This document shows, piece after piece, positions 61,101 through 64,000 of a stretch of 64,000 nucleotides of DNA; positions within the stretch are counted from its first letter, which is position 1; each line of letters starts with the position of its first letter. Position numbers and translations under genes: made by a program. Below the pieces are notes generated by a model, which was not told the origin of the DNA, did not search any database, and saw nothing but the letters and a program-made list of their open reading frames with translations. The stretch is from Pisaster brevispinus (taxonomy: Eukaryota; Echinodermata; Asteroidea; Forcipulatida; Asteriidae), in contig JAMKCF010000019.1 in NCBI GenBank assembly GCA_023634235.1, positions 11,053,684 through 11,117,683 on the forward strand, written 5' to 3'.

Positions 61101-64000
61101 TGGTTTGTTCAGATTCGTGGGTTCGAATCCTACCTAAGTTGTATGCCTGTGGATTTTTCCTTGACTTGGGAAAGCAAATAACAGTGTCCTTTATCCCTGA
61201 TGTAAAGTGGAAGGCCCTATCCGAATTGGCGGCTGCGGCTTTGGCTATGACTGGTGCTAAGGGTGTTGCTAAAGATGTCCTATATTTCAATGCATGATGA
61301 TGCAGAAATCTAGTCATAGCTTTAGCCGCTAAACATTAAACTAAAGTATTTGAAGAAACAGAATCTCACACACGTAAAACTCAGCACCAACTTGATCCCA
61401 GAAGTTTAAAGATGTGTGAGCTTTGCACAGTCTGTTGTCTGACAGATTTCTACATTTATCTCTTTAATCTCAGGGCTACATCATACAGAAGAAAGAGAAG
61501 AAACCAACAGCAGCGGTTGGAAGTGAAGATGCAGAGCTACTTACGTGAGTTTAGATAGTTCTTTGATCTGTTTCTTTGGTGAGAATGACACCTGACGATG
61601 TGGGAAAAATAAAACATAAACAAACTTGTGGAACTGAGGATAAGTCACAATATCTATGTATTAACCCTTTGGAGACCTGTTATTTCTGGATAACCATCTC
61701 CATGCACCCAGACTAACAATATTGTTAATATTTGGCATGATTTCTTTAGTTCAAGTGTCTAGAAAGAAAATAAAGCAAAAAATAAAGTTGATTTTGTTAC
61801 AGAAATGTAGGTATGATGTTAACATGTGAAACACTGGAAATGTCAATTCAGGACATGACCTTTGACCTTTTGGGTGTAAAGTGGTAAAATCTTGCAGCTG
61901 TTTGCAGCCGCTGTGGGTATTCATACAGAAGTCGCTTGTTGCAGCTATGTTCTCTAATTTGTGTTTGGTTTCTTGTTCACAGGTACAATGAATATCATCC
62001 GTTTCTGTACAAACAGCATGAGACCTGCCCTTACTTTGAGCTTGAGTCTTTTAATAAGGTGAGTTTTCATTTTGATGTTATCTTATTTTTGTAGGTTCCT
62101 TACTACGTATTTCCTTAACCTAGTTACATAAAAATCAAGGGTTTCCACCCAACAAGTTTGCTTTTAGGAGACTCCTACCACTTTATCATTACATTGTATC
62201 TAAAGTACCGTATGTGTATTGTTATCTAAGCAAACTGAACTGAACTGGGCTAATCAAGACGCTGATGATGGAATGGGGTCGTATGGCGACACAAACGCAA
62301 ATTGTAGTTGATTGGTGATGATAATGATAAATCATAATGGTTGTTGAGTTATTGTTTCATGGTTTTGTAATTATATGCGACTGGCCTCTTTTTTTATTTC
62401 AGGCGGTGGATGAATTTTTCTCCAAGTTGGAGAGTCAGAAAGCTGATGTGAAGGTTCTTCAACAGGTAAATTAAATTTAAAATCAGGGTTTTGAGATGTG
62501 GTTTGTTATATTTTTAATGTATGCGCCATTTCTTACTTCTGTCTATTAAAGAGGGGCTCTAATTTTCTAACCTCACGTTAAAATTCCATTTTATTTGATA
62601 CTCTTTCAGAGCAAAATTTTAAACATTATGTCATTGGATGTCAACAATAAAATGGGTCTGTACACTCCACTCAGGAAAATATTTTGTTAGTCAAAAGTTC
62701 AAAATCAATGACATTTCGATTGAATATCTTGGAAGTTCAGAAAGGAACTAGAATTCCTCGTACAAAAATAAAATGTGACTAAAATTGGATGCTTTTAAAT
62801 GTTAATAAATTTTACACTGGAAGGTATCAAATACAATGACAATTTACACTATTTTAACATGAGGGTACAGACTTGTAACTTTCTTTCCACTTTCATAAGG
62901 ACTCTATCTATTGGAAAATGATTTCATAAAACTGAATTTGACCTTCTATAAGTATCCCCCTAGTAACTGACAGCCTTGTTTAGAATACTTGAAATATTTC
63001 ATTTTCATAACTAATTCTGGATATTCTGTTATTTTGACGTCAGGAGAAAGATGCCTTGAAGAAGCTGGAGAATGTGAAGAAAGATCATGAGAAGCGTCTT
63101 GATCAGCTGGCCAAAGCACAGGTTGGTTTTTCTCTACCACTGTTGAGTCTTTCAACTGTAAATCTTTAAGTTACTTTTCTTTGAGCAAGTGACCGTTCAT
63201 AAAATCAAGATTCAGTGTGTAAATACAGCGTTCAGGTTGGCTCAGTGATTTCTTCCCTGCCTGTCACCTCTGTGCACCACAGTTCAAATCCTGGGCCCAA
63301 TTTCGGCACAAAAAGTTGCTAAGCACAACAAAATTATGCTTACCAGATTTAGTTTACCATTCAAAATACCATGTAACATGTACCATCTGTGACTGGTATC
63401 CTGCTTATCTTTCGCTTAGCAGACAATTGTTAGTCATTATTTTCTACTTGAGCATTTTTATGAGATAGGGTCCTGGACCAGAGCCTTGCATTTGAATAGG
63501 GCTTTCAGTCCCAACCTGATTGCAGGGGTTTTCCTATTTGGGGTTTTTCCTCCCACATCTAAAACTGAGATTTCTTCATCATCATCTCTACACAGATACC
63601 TTTAGGCCTCTGGGTCACAGCGCTAGTCACTGCGGAGAGTCCCTTGGTTTCATCACCAGAAAGATATAATAATAATACATTATTGTGACCAGAATCAAAT
63701 TAATGTTGATATTTCTGATGTTCTCCTGATAGTTTTGTTGTTGCCGTTTTTCTTGCAGGATGTTGATAAGCGGAAGGGGGAGCTGATTGAGACGAACCTT
63801 CCATTGGTAAATTTTGAGGCTTTTTATTGTGTTTCCTCTCTTTGTGTGCCATACTGCCTTGACTCTTAAGTTTGTTATTAATAAATATTTAATTAACTTA
63901 AAGTACACTTTTTACCACTGCCTTTATTTTTCCTGCAATTTATTTCATTGAAAATATTGCTCTCTGTGAACAATCACAAAATCAAACCTGGCTCATGAAA
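55128..64000 (+). CDS. NEMF: NEMF (Rqc2/Tae2 family), 5' part, runs off the window
   Basis: Twelve exons, from 55128-55186 to 63759-63806, give 357 in-frame codons aligned with the start of NEMF and no stop. Residues 1-240 are the NFACT-N domain, beginning [11 protein letters not shown], with [17 protein letters not shown] at 103-119. The region from about 295 on, rich in Lys and Glu, is the start of the central coiled coil. The NFACT-R and C-terminal parts must lie beyond 64000. In the known family, NEMF binds 60S subunits that carry peptidyl-tRNA after ribosome splitting, recruits the E3 ligase Listerin, and directs C-terminal Ala-rich tailing of stalled chains. Asp9, Asp96 and Arg97, the residues tied to tailing, are all present. 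Every exon junction has GT-AG ends and keeps phase. Intron 1 (2.86 kb) is a transposon trap. Confidence 0.95.
55401..56138. mobile_element. Long-armed palindromic element, Mutator-like in form
   Basis: Arms 55401-55724 and 55813-56138 are reverse complements with only a handful of differences over the outer 260 bases (ends actcctagaactattcggtt). GGGGGGACGT occurs directly outside both ends (55391-55400 and 56141-56150), compatible with a 9-10-bp target-site duplication. Very long inverted repeats with such a duplication fit non-autonomous MULE/foldback elements. No transposase ORF. Confidence 0.8.
56505..56740 (+). repeat. Decayed half copy of the palindromic element
   Basis: ctactcctagaattacgagg, ttgttccgctatggtctcca, cttcacgtttacatgcct, gccaaaattaggct and aaaatccactcc follow the order of the left arm at 55401 but with many substitutions and deletions. 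No inverse partner. Confidence 0.75.
56996..57733 (+). mobile_element. piggyBac-like deletion derivative, TTAA-flanked
   Basis: TTAA at 56992-56995 and 57734-57737 flank perfect 13-bp ends CCCTTTCAATACC / GGTATTGAAAGGG. TTAA targeting with CCCTTT-like ends is diagnostic of the piggyBac superfamily. Palindromic subterminal motifs g(t/c)(t/c)gagtttactcgac lie at 57012 and 57056. Inside is a short acidic ORF with a TATATA at 57136; most of a transposase is missing. Inserted in NEMF intron 1 in sense orientation. Confidence 0.88.
57284..57595 (+). pseudogene. N-terminal remnant of a piggyBac-type transposase
   Basis: 103 codons, ATG to TAG, starting [20 protein letters not shown]. It is rich in Asp, Glu and Ser ([16 protein letters not shown]), followed by [14 protein letters not shown] and a Gly-rich segment. 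Piggybac-type transposases open with an acidic, low-complexity N-terminus of this kind. The RNase-H-like core with its catalytic Asp residues and the C-terminal Cys-rich domain are absent, so no transposition activity is expected. The frame can be extended upstream to 57152, but MAVRD has the better-placed ATG. Retention of DNA or protein-binding function is unknown. Confidence 0.6.
58045..58113 (+). CDS. NEMF: NEMF coding exon 2
   Basis: Encodes residues 20-42 ([20 protein letters not shown]...). Acceptor ttcatcag|, donor CAAGG|gtaagc. Matches the LLGMRVNNVYDV segment of NEMF in position and phase. Confidence 0.93.
58411..58639 (+). CDS. NEMF: NEMF coding exon 3
   Basis: Encodes residues 43-119, including [21 protein letters not shown], the Asp96-Arg97 pair in LGLDRVVD, and [17 protein letters not shown]. 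Acceptor tttccag|, donor AGA|gtaagt. This is the most diagnostic exon of the gene. Confidence 0.96.
58684..58800 (+). mobile_element. tRNA-like SINE in NEMF intron 3
   Basis: tgtggtcaagtggttagaca (A-box region), gcaggacttgcaatcacaag (anticodon-arm-like), GTGGGTTCGAGTTG (B box), then a short body. Mismatched stems and the appended body argue against a functional tRNA. Confidence 0.6.
59402..59547 (+). CDS. NEMF: NEMF coding exon 4
   Basis: Encodes residues 120-167 plus two bases ([16 protein letters not shown]..., then [12 protein letters not shown]). Acceptor ttactag|, donor AATCG|gtaaag. Corresponds to GNIVLTDYEYVILNILR in human NEMF. Confidence 0.95.
59870..60208 (+). repeat. Minisatellite of about 116-bp units in NEMF intron 4
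   Basis: cagtaggagggttgactgtg-type starts at 59968 and 60084, with a related junction near 60206. Each unit contains catgatattgtattgctggc-like and accat/cagtg(g/a)atgatat segments. A decayed partial unit precedes them. Confidence 0.8.
60262..60329 (+). CDS. NEMF: NEMF coding exon 5
   Basis: Encodes residues 168-190 ([20 protein letters not shown], then PHF). Acceptor gattacag|, donor TTTTG|gtacgt. Aligns with the GELLKRVLNPLL helix of the family. Confidence 0.92.
60453..60542 (+). CDS. NEMF: NEMF coding exon 6
   Basis: Encodes residues 191-220 plus one base ([20 protein letters not shown]...). Acceptor ttctccag|, donor GAAG|gtaatg. Matches YGPALIEHCLLENGF. Confidence 0.94.
60927..61000 (+). 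CDS. NEMF: NEMF coding exon 7
   Basis: Encodes residues 221-245 ([20 protein letters not shown], then HSHNK). Acceptor tttttcag|, donor AATAAG|gtaatt, phase 0. Confidence 0.92.
61100..61190 (+). repeat. SINE fragment in NEMF intron 7
   Basis: gtgggttcgaatcctaccta and tgcctgtggatttttccttg match the B-box end and early body of the SINE at 411. Confidence 0.55.
61191..61335. repeat. Partial inverted-repeat element in NEMF intron 7
   Basis: ggcggctgcggctttggcta + tgactgg at about 61228 is the imperfect inverse of ctagtcatagctttagccgc at about 61305. Probably a small decayed MITE. Confidence 0.45.
61474..61544 (+). CDS. NEMF: NEMF coding exon 8
   Basis: Encodes residues 246-268 plus two bases ([20 protein letters not shown], then ELL). 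Acceptor aatctcag|, donor CTTAC|gtgagt. GYIIQK is identical to the human motif. Confidence 0.93.
61983..62058 (+). CDS. NEMF: NEMF coding exon 9
   Basis: Encodes residues 269-294 ([20 protein letters not shown], then LESFNK). Acceptor gttcacag|, donor AATAAG|gtgagt. Matches [20 protein letters not shown]. Confidence 0.95.
62403..62465 (+). CDS. NEMF: NEMF coding exon 10
   Basis: Encodes residues 295-315 ([20 protein letters not shown], then Q), the start of the coiled-coil region. Acceptor atttcag|, donor CAACAG|gtaaat. Confidence 0.94.
63044..63121 (+). CDS. NEMF: NEMF coding exon 11
   Basis: Encodes residues 316-341 ([20 protein letters not shown], then QLAKAQ), strongly helical and charged. 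Acceptor acgtcag|, donor GCACAG|gttggt. Matches ALKKLDNVRKDHENRL of the family. Confidence 0.95.
63233..63676 (+). mobile_element. SINE (ggttggctcagtg family) split by a MITE
   Basis: The head (ggttggctcagtgatttctt, B box GTTCAAATCC) lies at 63236-63290. The body (cagagccttgcatttgaata, ctaaaactgagatttcttca, ggtttcatcaccagaaagat, AATAAT) resumes at 63477. In between is an inserted element, so the SINE is the older insertion. Confidence 0.85.
63295..63470. mobile_element. MITE inserted in the SINE of NEMF intron 11
   Basis: TCCTGG at 63289-63294 and 63471-63476 flanks it as a direct repeat. Ends gcccaatttcggcacaaaaa and, on the minus strand, ccctatctcataaaaatg are partial inverses and resemble the 17.38 kb family. 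Confidence 0.7.
63759..63806 (+). CDS. NEMF: NEMF coding exon 12
   Basis: Encodes residues 342-357 ([16 protein letters not shown]). Acceptor cttgcag|, donor TTG|gtaaat. The next exon lies beyond the window. Confidence 0.93.

Noticed and set aside
61660..61700. ttaaccctttggagacc, similar to a piggyBac-type end
   Set aside because: No inverse end or second TTAA with matching terminus was found in the intron, so it is probably chance or a relic too old to call.

Overview
The window is eukaryotic nuclear DNA from an animal. Genes are split by GT-AG introns, most of the sequence is non-coding, and it is crowded with tRNA-derived SINEs, LINE 3' ends and many short inverted-repeat (MITE-like) transposons. 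Together with the two protein sequences, the repeat repertoire points to an invertebrate deuterostome, most likely an echinoderm and probably a sea star. That assignment is inference from memory of repeat families, not a search result.

Two genes can be supported. On the minus strand, 41.5-48.3 kb holds a complete three-exon gene for an atypical Rho GTPase of the RhoU/Wrch-RhoV/Chp type (298 aa). On the plus strand, 55.1 kb to the window end holds the first twelve coding exons (357 codons) of NEMF, the Rqc2/Tae2-family factor of ribosome-associated quality control; it continues beyond the window. The genes are divergent, with about 6.8 kb between start codons. They have no obvious functional link: one is a signalling GTPase of membranes and the cytoskeleton, the other a 60S-ribosome quality-control factor.

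From 1 to 41 kb I find no supportable protein gene. This stretch holds repeats: at least five tRNA-derived SINE families, two LINE 3' ends with reverse-transcriptase C-terminal signatures, several MITE families (one carrying a small Myb/SANT-like ORF), two minisatellites and an AT-rich low-complexity block. The 48.4-55.1 kb spacer holds a foldback element with perfect 131-bp arms, two short GC-rich hairpins and a compact palindrome close to the NEMF start. NEMF intron 1 holds a long-armed palindromic element with 10-bp flanking direct repeats (Mutator-like in form), a decayed half copy of it, and a TTAA-flanked piggyBac-like deletion derivative with a 103-codon acidic ORF. Later NEMF introns hold a SINE, a roughly 116-bp minisatellite and a SINE split by a MITE.

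I found no CRISPR array, operon, rRNA or convincing functional tRNA. The unusual content is transposon architecture rather than a new multi-gene system.
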